Source: Blastococcus haudaquaticus
GTDB taxonomy: Bacteria; Actinomycetota; Actinomycetes; Mycobacteriales; Geodermatophilaceae
NCBI RefSeq assembly: GCF_900230285.1
Contig: NZ_OCNK01000002.1
Span: forward strand, 310,001-374,000
Direction of reading: 5' to 3'
Length of the DNA: 64,000 nt
Below the pieces are notes generated by a model that searched no databases, was not told the origin of the DNA, and saw only the letters and a list, made by a program, of their open reading frames with translations. Below are positions 49,753 through 58,221 of this stretch, in pieces (the first letter of the stretch is position 1; each line of letters begins with the position of its first letter). A program made the position numbers and the translations under genes.

Positions 49753-51888
49753 CTAGAGCAGGTCGGCGAGCAGCGCCGCCGCGCGCCGGGCGCCGTCGGT
49801 CTCCACCGGGCGGTACGCGACCTCCCGGGTGACCTCCTTCGCGATCGCCTCGGCGAGTGCGTCGGCGTCCACGACGTCGTCGTAGGCCAGGCACCGGCCG
49901 GCCCCGTACCGGTCCAGGCGGTGCCGCACGTGGTGGTTCTGCTCGAAGTGGTTGCGCAGCGGCACGTAGACGAACGGCTTGCGCAGCGCTGTCAGCTCCA
50001 TGCACGTCGTCAGCCCGCCCTGCACCACCGCGATGTCGCAGGCGGCCAGGTGCCGGTACAGCTCGGGCAGGTAGCCCACCACCCGTACGCCGGGCGTCCC
50101 CGGCAGGGACGCGGGGTCGATGCGCGGTCCCGTGACGACGAGGAACCGCAGCTCCGGGACCAGGTCGCGCACCCGCGGCACGGCGTCCAGCACGCGGCGC
50201 AGCAGCGGGCCACCCACGCCGGAGCCGCCCACCGTGACCAGGCAGAGCTTCTCGTCCCCGCCGACGCCGAGGTCCCACCGCAGCTCGTCGATGCCGGTGA
50301 GTTCCGACGGATCGAAGCCGGTGACGTAGCCGGCGAAGTCGAAGTTCTGCTCCGTCCATTCCCGGATCGGCGGCAGTCCGGGCCCGAGGTCGGCGTCCAC
50401 GATGTCGCCCGGGCTGCCGACGAAGACGGAGCGGTCGCGGACCCGGCGGAAGCGGGCGCGCTGCGCGATCATCTCGGCGTTGTAGTCGGCGGTCAGGGCG
50501 GCCTCCGCCGCGCCGCCCTCCGGCATGGGCAGCCAGCCGACGAAGTCGGTCATCCAGGCGAACGCGAACCGCTTGAGCTCCGGGTTCTCGTGCAGGAAGT
50601 GGTCGACGTCCCACGCCTCGTCGCCGATCACGAGGTCGTAGTCGCCTCCGGCCACGACGTCGTCGAAGACCATGAAGTTGTTCACCAGGATCTCGTCCAT
50701 CCGCCGGATCGCCTGGAACGCGTGCAGGTCGTGCTCGCCCGACTCGTGCTCGACGTGACCCGACTCGTTCGCCAGCTCGGCCGACGCCGGGTGGACGGCC
50801 TCCCCCCGGCCCTCGAGCACCCGCGTGACCGGGTGCTGGGCCAGCCAGTCGATCCGCAGGTCCGGGTGCCGCAGCCGCAACTCCTCGGCGACGGCGACGT
50901 CGCGCAGGGCGTGCCCCAGACCGATCGGCGAGGAGAGGTACAGCGCCCGCTTGGGGCGGGCCGGGGCCCGCGTCCACGTCGTCCGCCCCGGGCGCGGGAC
51001 CACCCGGTCGACGAAGTCGGCGATCAGGTGGTTGACCTTCACCGGGTCGCGGGCGTGCGGTCCGTGGCCACTCCCCTCGAGCAGCACCAGCGACCCGCCG
51101 GTGAGGTCGGCCAGCTGCTTCCCGATCGCGTGCGGGCGGATCCGGTCGCGCGTGCCGTGCACGACCACGACCGGGCACCGGACCCGCCGGCAGAGCGGCT
51201 CCACCGGCACGCAGACGGCGCCGTCGCAGCCGATCCGCCCGGCGGTTGTGTCGACCAGCGTCTCCGCGGACACCTCGCGTCCCCAGCCGAGGCCGTCCTC
51301 GATCTGCTTCGTCGAGTGCGGCTCGCCGTACATCTGGTCGAAGAAGAACCGCAGGAAGGCGTCGTAGTCCTCCTCCAGCCAGAAGTGCCGGTTGTAGCGC
51401 TCCCACCCCTTGTACTCGTCCAGCCGCGCGTTCCACTCGTGCTTGGTCGTCTTCGACGGGGGCAGCGGGAAGCCGCAGGACGGCGCGAGGGCGAACAGCC
51501 CGAGCACCCGGTCCGGGTGCCCGGCGGCGACGTGCACCGACCAGGTTGCCCCGCAGGACAGCCCGACGAGGACCGCCCGCTCGGTGCCGGTCGCGTCCAG
51601 GACGGCGACGGCGTCCGCCGCGTACTGGTCGTCGGTGTACGCGGCCGCCCCGACCGGGCGGCCGGAGGCCCCGCTCCCCCGGCCGTCGAACGTGACCACC
51701 CGGTAGCGCCGGGCCAGGTAGCCGACCTGCGCCTTCCAGTGGCCGGAGTGCACGATCGACCAGGACGGCATGAGCAGCACGGTGGGGCTGTGGTCCTGGC
51801 CGAACACCTCGTAGGCCAGCCGGACGCCGTCCCGCTCGACCATGCCCTGGACGTCGGGGTCCCGTGCGCGGCTGGGTGCGTGCCCCAC
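49753..51888 (-). CDS. Alpha/beta hydrolase fused to a UGT/MurG-like glycosyltransferase
   Basis: The 711-residue product joins two enzyme domains. Residues about 15-285 are an alpha/beta hydrolase with GRGSGASG, nucleophile elbow VGLSCGATW and a C-terminal HGTRDRIRPH plus SGHGPH. Residues about 305-711 begin LYLSSPIGLGHALRDVAVAEELR and end with VVQGGLTTCMELTALRKPFVYVPLRNHFEQN, the donor-site signature of GT1/GT28 glycosyltransferases. Such a fusion could hydrolyse and glycosylate the same molecule or partner with the nearby methyltransferase. GTG 51888 has GAGGGG about 11 nt upstream; ATG 51843 is the alternative. Confidence 0.85.
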   Translation of the reverse strand: MGHAPSRARDPDVQGMVERDGVRLAYEVFGQDHSPTVLLMPSWSIVHSGHWKAQVGYLARRYRVVTFDGRGSGASGRPVGAAAYTDDQYAADAVAVLDATGTERAVLVGLSCGATWSVHVAAGHPDRVLGLFALAPSCGFPLPPSKTTKHEWNARLDEYKGWERYNRHFWLEEDYDAFLRFFFDQMYGEPHSTKQIEDGLGWGREVSAETLVDTTAGRIGCDGAVCVPVEPLCRRVRCPVVVVHGTRDRIRPHAIGKQLADLTGGSLVLLEGSGHGPHARDPVKVNHLIADFVDRVVPRPGRTTWTRAPARPKRALYLSSPIGLGHALRDVAVAEELRLRHPDLRIDWLAQHPVTRVLEGRGEAVHPASAELANESGHVEHESGEHDLHAFQAIRRMDEILVNNFMVFDDVVAGGDYDLVIGDEAWDVDHFLHENPELKRFAFAWMTDFVGWLPMPEGGAAEAALTADYNAEMIAQRARFRRVRDRSVFVGSPGDIVDADLGPGLPPIREWTEQNFDFAGYVTGFDPSELTGIDELRWDLGVGGDEKLCLVTVGGSGVGGPLLRRVLDAVPRVRDLVPELRFLVVTGPRIDPASLPGTPGVRVVGYLPELYRHLAACDIAVVQGGLTTCMELTALRKPFVYVPLRNHFEQNHHVRHRLDRYGAGRCLAYDDVVDADALAEAIAKEVTREVAYRPVETDGARRAAALLADLL

Positions 51889-51926
51889 GCGCGCAGTCTG
51901 CCCCTCCCGCTGCCCGCCGGGAACGG

Positions 51927-53039
51927 TCACGGACGCACCTCGAGCACGTTGTTGAACGGGGTGTTCGCCGCCGGCCGGAACCGGCCGAACCCCGCGGCGG
52001 TGGCGACGTCGCGGATCCGGGCCGGGCCGGCCTGCGTGCCCAGCGCCAGCCCGACGTCCTGGGACAGCGACGCCGGCGTGCAGAGCAGTGTCGAGAAGCC
52101 GTAGTACGCCCGGCCGACCGGGTTGAGGTTGTCCTCCACGTGGTCGCCGGCCATCGGCTCGACGATCATCCAGGTGCCGTCGGCGGCGAGCGTCTCCTTG
52201 ACGTGCCGGGCGGCGCCGACCGGGTCGCCCATGTCGTGCAGGCAGTCGAACATCGTCACCAGGTCGAAGCCGGCCCCCGAGTAGGCCGTGGCGGGCGCGA
52301 CCTCGAACCGGACCCGGTCGCCGACCCCGGCCTGCTCGGCCCGCTGGCGGGCGATGGCGATCGACCCCTCGTGGTAGTCCGACCCGACGAACGTCGACCG
52401 CGGGAAGTGCCGGGCCATGAGGACGGTCGAGGCGCCGTGGCCGCACCCGACGTCGGCGACCGTCGCGCCGCGCTCCAGCTTGTCGACGACGCCGTCCAGC
52501 GCCGGCAGCCACTCACCGATCAGGTGGGCGTTGTACATCGTGCGGAAGAAGCGTTCGCAGCCCACGTGGACGTCGCCGTTGTGCGCGTGCCAGCCGATGC
52601 CGTCGCCGCTGCGGGCCGCGCCGATGACCGCGGCCGCGTCGCGGACGGTGCCGTGCGCGATCTGGAAGAAGCCGGGCAGGTAGGCGGGGCTGGTCTCGTC
52701 GGTGAGCGCCGCGGCCTGCTCCGCGGGCAGTGTGTAGCTGCGGGTCGCCGGGTCGTACTCGACGTAGGAGCCGGCGGCCTGGGCGGCCAGCCACTCCCGG
52801 GCGTAGTGCTCGTCGGTGCCCGTGCGCTCCGCCAGCTCCGGCGGGGTGACGGGGGCGCCGTCGGCCATCGTGCGGTAGTAGCCGAGCGCGTCGCCCATCA
52901 CCACGAGGGCGGTGTTCAGCGAGGCCCCGACCTCGTCGACCGCGCGGACGACGAAGCCCATCAGCTTCTCGGGGTCGATCGGGCGGGTCGTCGGCGGTGC
53001 GGTGGGCAGTGCGGCGGCGGGCAGTTCGGTGGTGGTCAT
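51927..53039 (-). CDS. Class I SAM-dependent methyltransferase (Rv2258c-like)
   Basis: The 370-residue protein has an N-terminal helical dimerisation/winged-helix-like region (residues 30-110) and a Rossmann methyltransferase domain with VADVGCGHGASTVLMARHFPRSTFVGSDYH and FDLVTMFDCLHDMGDPVG. The architecture matches the Rv2258c-type actinobacterial methyltransferases. Substrate unknown. ATG 53039 follows GGAGGAGACGTC. It diverges from the large LuxR regulator, and the gene on its own strand downstream is the hydrolase-glycosyltransferase fusion, so a small-molecule tailoring pair is possible. Confidence 0.9.
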   Translation of the reverse strand: MTTTELPAAALPTAPPTTRPIDPEKLMGFVVRAVDEVGASLNTALVVMGDALGYYRTMADGAPVTPPELAERTGTDEHYAREWLAAQAAGSYVEYDPATRSYTLPAEQAAALTDETSPAYLPGFFQIAHGTVRDAAAVIGAARSGDGIGWHAHNGDVHVGCERFFRTMYNAHLIGEWLPALDGVVDKLERGATVADVGCGHGASTVLMARHFPRSTFVGSDYHEGSIAIARQRAEQAGVGDRVRFEVAPATAYSGAGFDLVTMFDCLHDMGDPVGAARHVKETLAADGTWMIVEPMAGDHVEDNLNPVGRAYYGFSTLLCTPASLSQDVGLALGTQAGPARIRDVATAAGFGRFRPAANTPFNNVLEVRP

Positions 53040-53127
53040 GACGTCTCCTCGGAGGGTCGGGCGGATGCCTCCGACCCTCGCGGGAACCGGCGCGCGATCG
53101 CATCAGGGCACCCCCCTGGGCGCTCCC

Positions 53128-53133
53128 TAGACT
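53128..53133 (+). promoter_or_regulatory. -10 TAGACT of leaderless LAL regulator gene
   Basis: TAGACT ends 6 bp before ATG 53140, which has no ribosome site. It is the clearest example of the leaderless pattern here. Confidence 0.55.
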
Positions 53134-53139
53134 CGGCGG

Positions 53140-55875
53140 ATGCTGGTCGGCCGCGACCGCGAGCGGCACCTCGTGGACGGGCTGCTGTCGGCGGCCCGCG
53201 TCGGGCAGAGCGGCGTGCTGGTGCTCGTGGGCGAGGTGGGCATCGGCAAGAGCACGCTGCTGGACGACGCCGCCGCCTCGGCGACCGGCATGCGCGTGCT
53301 CCGGGCGACCGGGACCGAGTCGGAGGCCGGGGTGCCGTTCGGGGGTCTCCTCCAGCTGCTGCGGCCGGCGCTGGTCCACCTCGACCGCATCCCGGCGCCG
53401 CAGGCCGACGCGCTGGCATCCGCGCTCGCGCTGCGCCCGGGCACCGGCGGCGACCGGTTCGCCGTCGGCGCGGCGACGCTGAGCCTGCTGAGCCGGTTCG
53501 CCGAGGACCAGCCGCTCGCCCTGGTGGTCGACGACGCCCACCTGCTCGACCTGCCGTCGGCGCAGGCGCTGGTGTTCGCCGCCCGCCGGCTCACCGCCGA
53601 CCCGGTCGTCCTGCTCGCCGCCGTGCGCGCGGGCGAGCCGTCCCCGCTGCTGGAGGCCGGGCTGCCCGTCCTCCCGGTGAGCGGCCTCTCCCCCGCGGCC
53701 TCGGGTCAGCTGGTCTCCGCCCACGGCCGCCGGCGCGGGCGCCCGGATCCCGACCGGCTGCACGAGGCCACCGGCGGGAATCCGCTGGCGCTGCTCGAGC
53801 TGGCCGACGACGCCGTCACGGTCGGCGGCCTGCCGCCGGGCGCACCGGTGCCCGTCCCGGCCCGGCTCGCCCGGGCCTTCGCCGGGCGCGCCGACCGGCT
53901 GACGGCGCCGGCACGGACCGCGCTGCTCGTCGCGGCGGCCGCCGGGGACGACCTGGCGCTGATCGCCGAGGGCTGCCGCAGGCTGGACGTCGACGCCGCC
54001 GCGCTCGACGAGGCCGAGGATGCCGGGCTGCTCGCCGTCCGGGCCGGGCGCGTCGTCTTCCGCCACAACCTCGTCCGCTCCGCGATCTGGTCAGAGGCCG
54101 CACCCGGCGCCCGCCGGGCCGTCCACGTCGCGCTGGCCGCCGCCCTGCCCGCCGACGACGTGGACCGCCGCGCCTGGCACCTCGGCGAGGCGGCGCTCCG
54201 TCCGGACGAGGGCGTTGCGCGGATCCTCGCCGCCGCGGGGGCCCGGGCCCGCGACCGCAGCGCCTACGCGGTGGCGGCCACCGCCTTCGAGCGGGCGGCC
54301 GGCCTCAGCCCCGCCCCCACCGACGCCGTCGAGCGGCTTGTCGCGGCGGCCGAGTCCGCCTGGCGGGCGGGGCTGACCGACCGGGCGACCGGTCTGCTGG
54401 AGCGCGCGTCGCAGTTCCCGCAGCCGCCGGCACTGCGGGTAGGGGCCATGGGTCTCGGTGGCCGCATCGCGTCGCGCACCGGCTCGGTGGAGCGGGCGCG
54501 TGACGACCTGGTCACCGCGGCGGCGGAGAGCGCGGGAAGCGATCCGGACACCGCGGTCCTGCTGCTGGCCGATGCGATCCTCGCCTGCTTCGCCCTCGCC
54601 GACACCGCCACCACCACCCGCGCCGCCGCCCGGCTCGACGAGCTGGTCCCGCGCGCGCGGGGCGCGCCCGCGCGGTGGATCGGGTCGGTCGCCGGCGGGG
54701 TGGCCGGCGTCCTGACCGGGCACGGCGGCCCGGAGCGGATCCGTTCCGCTCTCGGGCTGCTGGGGACCGGCGGGCCGCTGGTCCGTGACCCACGGCTCGC
54801 CCCCTGGCTGGTGCTGGGGGTGCTGTTCCTGCGCGAGCGCGGCACCGGCCGCGACACCGTCGCCGCCGTCGTGGACGACGTCCGGCGGCGCAGCGATCTG
54901 GGCGGACTGCCCTTCCTGCTCTTCCTCGTCGCGCGAGACAACGCCACCGGTGACCGGTGGGACGTCGCCGAGGCCGACTACACCGAAGGCGTCCAGCTGG
55001 CTCGGGAGACGGGCTCCACCACCGACCTGACGGCCTGCCTGGCCGGCCTCGCCTGGCTGCAGGCGCGGCAGGGGCGCGAGGCCGCCTGCCGGACGACCGC
55101 CGCCGAGGTCCTGGAGGTGAGCGGTCCCCGGCGTCTCGCGCTGTTCCAGGTGTGGGCGCTGTCGGCGCTCGGCACCCTCGAGCTGGGTCTCGGCCGGCCG
55201 GAGGCGGCGCTCGGGCACCTCGAGCGGCTGGACGCCCTGCTCACCTCCCTCGCGCTCGTCGACGTCGACCTCTCCCCCGTGCCGGAGCTCGCCGAGGCGC
55301 TGGCGCACCTGGGCCGCGGCGACGAGGCACGCGACCTGGCCGGGCGGTACTCCGATGCGGCCGCGGAGAAGGGGCAGCCGTGGGCGCTGGCCCGGGCCGC
55401 CCGCACGCTCGGGCTCACCTGCGCGGACACCGACCTCGACCGCGAGTTCGGCCGCGCCCTCGGCCACCACGGCGACGCGCTGGACCCGTTCGAGGTGGCG
55501 CGCACCCGGCTGGCCTACGGCGCCCGCCTGCGCCGGGCCCGCCGCCGGGTGGAGGCGCGGACGCAGCTGCGGGCGGCCCTGGCGTCGTTCGACGAGCTCG
55601 GTGCCGCGCCCTGGGCGGAGCAGGCGGCCACCGAGCTGCGCGCGACCGGCGAGACCGCGCACCGTCGGCGCGACAGCAGCACGACCGACCTCACACCGCA
55701 GGAGCTGCGGATCGCCACGATGCTGGCGGAGGGCCGGACGACGCGGGAGACCGCTGCAGCTCTGTTCCTCAGCCCGAAGACCGTGGAGTACCACCTGCGC
55801 CACGTCTACCTCAAGCTCGGCGTGGCCTCCCGGGCGGAGCTGGCGACCCGGCTCGGGGCAGTGCCGGACTCATGA
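53140..55875 (+). CDS. LuxR-family ATP-binding regulator (LAL type)
   Basis: The 911-residue regulator has Walker A VGEVGIGKST near residue 37 and Walker B LALVVDDAHLLD near residue 130. A long helical, TPR-like middle follows, and a C-terminal LuxR helix-turn-helix (LTPQELRIATMLAEGRTTRETAAALFLSPKTVEYHLRHVYLKLGVASRAEL). These proteins use ATP binding to switch activator activity. It diverges from the methyltransferase gene 100 bp away, a likely target. ATG 53140 has a -10 TAGACT six bases upstream. Confidence 0.94.
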   Translation: MLVGRDRERHLVDGLLSAARVGQSGVLVLVGEVGIGKSTLLDDAAASATGMRVLRATGTESEAGVPFGGLLQLLRPALVHLDRIPAPQADALASALALRPGTGGDRFAVGAATLSLLSRFAEDQPLALVVDDAHLLDLPSAQALVFAARRLTADPVVLLAAVRAGEPSPLLEAGLPVLPVSGLSPAASGQLVSAHGRRRGRPDPDRLHEATGGNPLALLELADDAVTVGGLPPGAPVPVPARLARAFAGRADRLTAPARTALLVAAAAGDDLALIAEGCRRLDVDAAALDEAEDAGLLAVRAGRVVFRHNLVRSAIWSEAAPGARRAVHVALAAALPADDVDRRAWHLGEAALRPDEGVARILAAAGARARDRSAYAVAATAFERAAGLSPAPTDAVERLVAAAESAWRAGLTDRATGLLERASQFPQPPALRVGAMGLGGRIASRTGSVERARDDLVTAAAESAGSDPDTAVLLLADAILACFALADTATTTRAAARLDELVPRARGAPARWIGSVAGGVAGVLTGHGGPERIRSALGLLGTGGPLVRDPRLAPWLVLGVLFLRERGTGRDTVAAVVDDVRRRSDLGGLPFLLFLVARDNATGDRWDVAEADYTEGVQLARETGSTTDLTACLAGLAWLQARQGREAACRTTAAEVLEVSGPRRLALFQVWALSALGTLELGLGRPEAALGHLERLDALLTSLALVDVDLSPVPELAEALAHLGRGDEARDLAGRYSDAAAEKGQPWALARAARTLGLTCADTDLDREFGRALGHHGDALDPFEVARTRLAYGARLRRARRRVEARTQLRAALASFDELGAAPWAEQAATELRATGETAHRRRDSSTTDLTPQELRIATMLAEGRTTRETAAALFLSPKTVEYHLRHVYLKLGVASRAELATRLGAVPDS

Positions 55876-55963
55876 GCACCCCGGTGATCGGCACGCCGCG
55901 ACGCCCCGTCCCCCGGATCCCGGAGGAGCCGGTCCAGGTGACCCGCCGAGCGGGCAGGTGAAC

Positions 55964-55969
55964 TAGCTT
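55964..55969 (+). promoter_or_regulatory. -10 TAGCTT of leaderless DUF1330 gene (copy 2)
   Basis: Identical hexamer and spacing to the copy at 45532-45537; ends 6 bp before ATG 55976. Confidence 0.55.
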
Positions 55970-55975
55970 CCGGTC

Positions 55976-56338
55976 ATGGCCATCGATCCCCGCGGCGCGG
56001 ACCTGAAGCGGTACCTCCAGGAAGACGACGGCGATCCCGTGGTGATGCTGAACCTGCTGCGCTACGCCGAGGGCGGTCGCGAGCTCTACGCCCGCTACGC
56101 CGAGGCCCTCTCCACGACCTTCCTCCCCCGCTACGGCGGCGAGGTCCTGTACGCCGGCGACGGTTCGACCTCCCTGGTCGCAGAGGCGGGCCAGGCCTGG
56201 GACGCGGTGCTCCTGGTTCGCTATCCCTCGCGCGAGGCGTTCAGCCGCATGGTGGCCGACCCGGAGTACCAGCAGGTCACCGCGCTGCGCACGGAGGCGC
56301 TCGAGGAAGCCGTGCTGCAGGCGACCACCGCCTGGTGA
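55976..56338 (+). CDS. DUF1330 domain protein (copy 2)
   Basis: The 120-residue protein matches the copy at 45544-45906 at 106 of 120 residues, with changes clustered at the two ends (YLQEDDGDP; LRTEALEEAVLQATTAW). Both sit alone behind the same kind of promoter. Its stop overlaps the GTG of the DUF2254 gene by four bases, so the two are coupled, which the first copy lacks. Confidence 0.9.
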   Translation: MAIDPRGADLKRYLQEDDGDPVVMLNLLRYAEGGRELYARYAEALSTTFLPRYGGEVLYAGDGSTSLVAEAGQAWDAVLLVRYPSREAFSRMVADPEYQQVTALRTEALEEAVLQATTAW

Positions 56339-57678
56339 CCGGACGTCGCGGGCTCGCCGCAGCAGTGTGGGCCCGGCTGGGGAGTTCGTTGTGGCCGCTG
56401 CCGGTCCTCGGCATCGTCGTGGCCATCGCCCTCGGCGTGGCACTTCCGGCGCTGGACGCGCTCCTCGAGGAGCCGGGTGGCGACCATCCGCTCACGTTCG
56501 CGTTCGGCGGCGGTCCGTCGGCGGCCCGCGACCTGCTGGCCGCGATCGCCGGCTCGTTGATCTCGGTCACCGGGCTCACGTTCTCGTTCACCGTCGTCGC
56601 GCTGCAGCTGAGCAGCAGCCAGCACTCCCCCCGCCTGCTGCAGACGTTCGTGACCGACCGGGTGGTCCAGGCCACCCTCGCCCAGTTGGTGGGGACGTTC
56701 GTCTACGCGCTGACCGTGCTGCGCACGGTGCGGACCGAGGACGCGACCAGCCGGGGCGCCGCGTTCGTCCCCCGGCTGTCCGTCACCGTCGGGTTCGCGC
56801 TCACGCTGGTGAGCGTCGTGGCCCTCGTGCTCTTCCTCGGTCACCTGGCCCGCTCGCTGCGGGTAGAGACGATGCTCCGGGACGTCCACGACGAGGCAAC
56901 CGCGACCTACGGCAGGGAGGTCCCGTCGGCGGACCGGGAGGACGCAGGGGCGGGGGCGCCGCCCGTGCTGCCCGCCGGTCCGGGGCGGCTCGTCGGCGCA
57001 CGGTCCAGCGGCTTCGTGGTGGACGTCGACCCCGGTCGGCTCGTCGCCGCGGCGCAGGAGTGCGACGCCGTGGTGCGGCTCACCGTCCGGATCGGTGACT
57101 CGGTGGTCGCCGGCACCCCGGTCGCCCAGGTGTGGGCGGGGGCGGGCGCCGGGGCGGACCTCGAGGACGCGCTCCTCCACGCGGTCCGGCTCGGGTTCGA
57201 GCGCTCACCCGCGCGCGACATCGCCTACAGCCTGCGCAAGGTCGTCGACATCGCCGTCCGCGCCCTCTCCCCGGGGACGAACGACCCGACCACCGCCGTC
57301 CACGCGATGTCCCACGTGTCCGCGCTGCTCGGTGACCTGGCCGGCCGGCCCCTCGGTCCGCTGACGTTCCGCGACGACGACGACCGCCTGCGCCTGGTCG
57401 TGCCCCCGTGGGAGCTGACCGACCTCGTCCAGGTGGGCCTCGAGGAGCCGCTGCAGTTCGCGTCCGGCCAGCCGGCCGTCCTGCGGAGGATCGCCCGCCT
57501 GCTCCGCGAACTGGCCTGGCGCACTCCGAGGGGCACCCTCGACAGCGGGCTCCGCGCCCATCTCGACCGGGTGGTCGACCTCGCCCGGGAGACGACGTCC
57601 GTGGACCCCGACGAGACCGAGCGGTGGCGGCGCGAGTTCGACGACGCGCTGGCCGGTCGGTGGACGCCGCACGCCTGA
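56335..57678 (+). CDS. DUF2254 membrane protein
   Basis: The 447-residue protein has four hydrophobic segments in its first 180 residues (LWPLPVLGIVVAIALGVALP; GSLISVTGLTFSFTVVALQL; LVGTFVYALTVLRTV; VGFALTLVSVVALVLFLGHL). A soluble C-terminal half follows with RDIAYSLRKVVDIAVRALSPGTNDPTTAVHAMSHVSALL. This is the DUF2254 signature. Function unknown; the membrane part is channel-like. GTG 56335 overlaps the DUF1330 stop. Confidence 0.9.
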   Translation: MTGRRGLAAAVWARLGSSLWPLPVLGIVVAIALGVALPALDALLEEPGGDHPLTFAFGGGPSAARDLLAAIAGSLISVTGLTFSFTVVALQLSSSQHSPRLLQTFVTDRVVQATLAQLVGTFVYALTVLRTVRTEDATSRGAAFVPRLSVTVGFALTLVSVVALVLFLGHLARSLRVETMLRDVHDEATATYGREVPSADREDAGAGAPPVLPAGPGRLVGARSSGFVVDVDPGRLVAAAQECDAVVRLTVRIGDSVVAGTPVAQVWAGAGAGADLEDALLHAVRLGFERSPARDIAYSLRKVVDIAVRALSPGTNDPTTAVHAMSHVSALLGDLAGRPLGPLTFRDDDDRLRLVVPPWELTDLVQVGLEEPLQFASGQPAVLRRIARLLRELAWRTPRGTLDSGLRAHLDRVVDLARETTSVDPDETERWRREFDDALAGRWTPHA

Positions 57679-57681
57679 GGG

Positions 57682-58198
57682 TCAGTCGTCGAAGCCCCGC
57701 ACACCGCCCAGGCTCGAGCCGTTCCCGAGCTTGCCGGCCGGGATGACGCTCAGCGAGCCGTCGCTCTCCAGCACCACCGCCCCGATGGACGACACGTCAC
57801 CGGCCCCCGACGAGCGCACCGCCTGGCGGACCTCGTCCATCGTGACGCGCTGCTCGCGGAGCGCCGCCTCGATGGGGGCGCCGTCGCGCAACAGCAGCGT
57901 CGGCCGTGCGGTGACCAGGTTCCGCAGGCGGGAGATCCGCACCGCCAGCCAGGCGACGACGAACTGCAGCAGGGCCAGCAGAGCGAGAGCGACGGGCCCC
58001 TTCGGCCCAGGAGACGTCGCTGCTCAGCACGATCGTCGCGAGGGTGGAGCCCAGCGCGACCGTCACCACGAGGTCGAAGGCGTTGAGCTTCGCCAGCGTC
58101 CGCTTGCCCGACAGCCGGAGGGTCAGGACCACGGTCAGGTAGGCGGCGGCGCCGACGACGACGACGCGCACCAGATCCGACCACGAGTCGAACCACAT
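57682..58198 (-). pseudogene. DUF421/YetF-like membrane protein, frameshifted
   Basis: Reading minus from ATG 58198 gives a good DUF421 N-terminus (FDSWSDLVRVVVVGAAAYLTVVLTLRLSGKRTLAKLNAFDLVVTVALGSTLATIVLSSDVSWAEG), then becomes arginine-rich nonsense. The shifted frame gives LALLALLQFVVAWLAVRISRLRNLVTARPTLLLRDGAPIEAALREQRVTMDEVRQ, the normal continuation to 57682. The switch is at a run of four G on the minus strand (57997-58000); one G less joins the two into a 171-residue protein of the usual short YetF type. It may be a true pseudogene or a sequencing error in the run. Confidence 0.8.
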
Positions 58199-58221
58199 GG
58201 ATCGTTCCTCTCAGTTCCTGG

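Noticed and set aside
51864-54503. 879-residue plus-strand frame opposite the methyltransferase gene
   Set aside because: Its sequence is a shadow, and the methyltransferase and LuxR genes explain this region.
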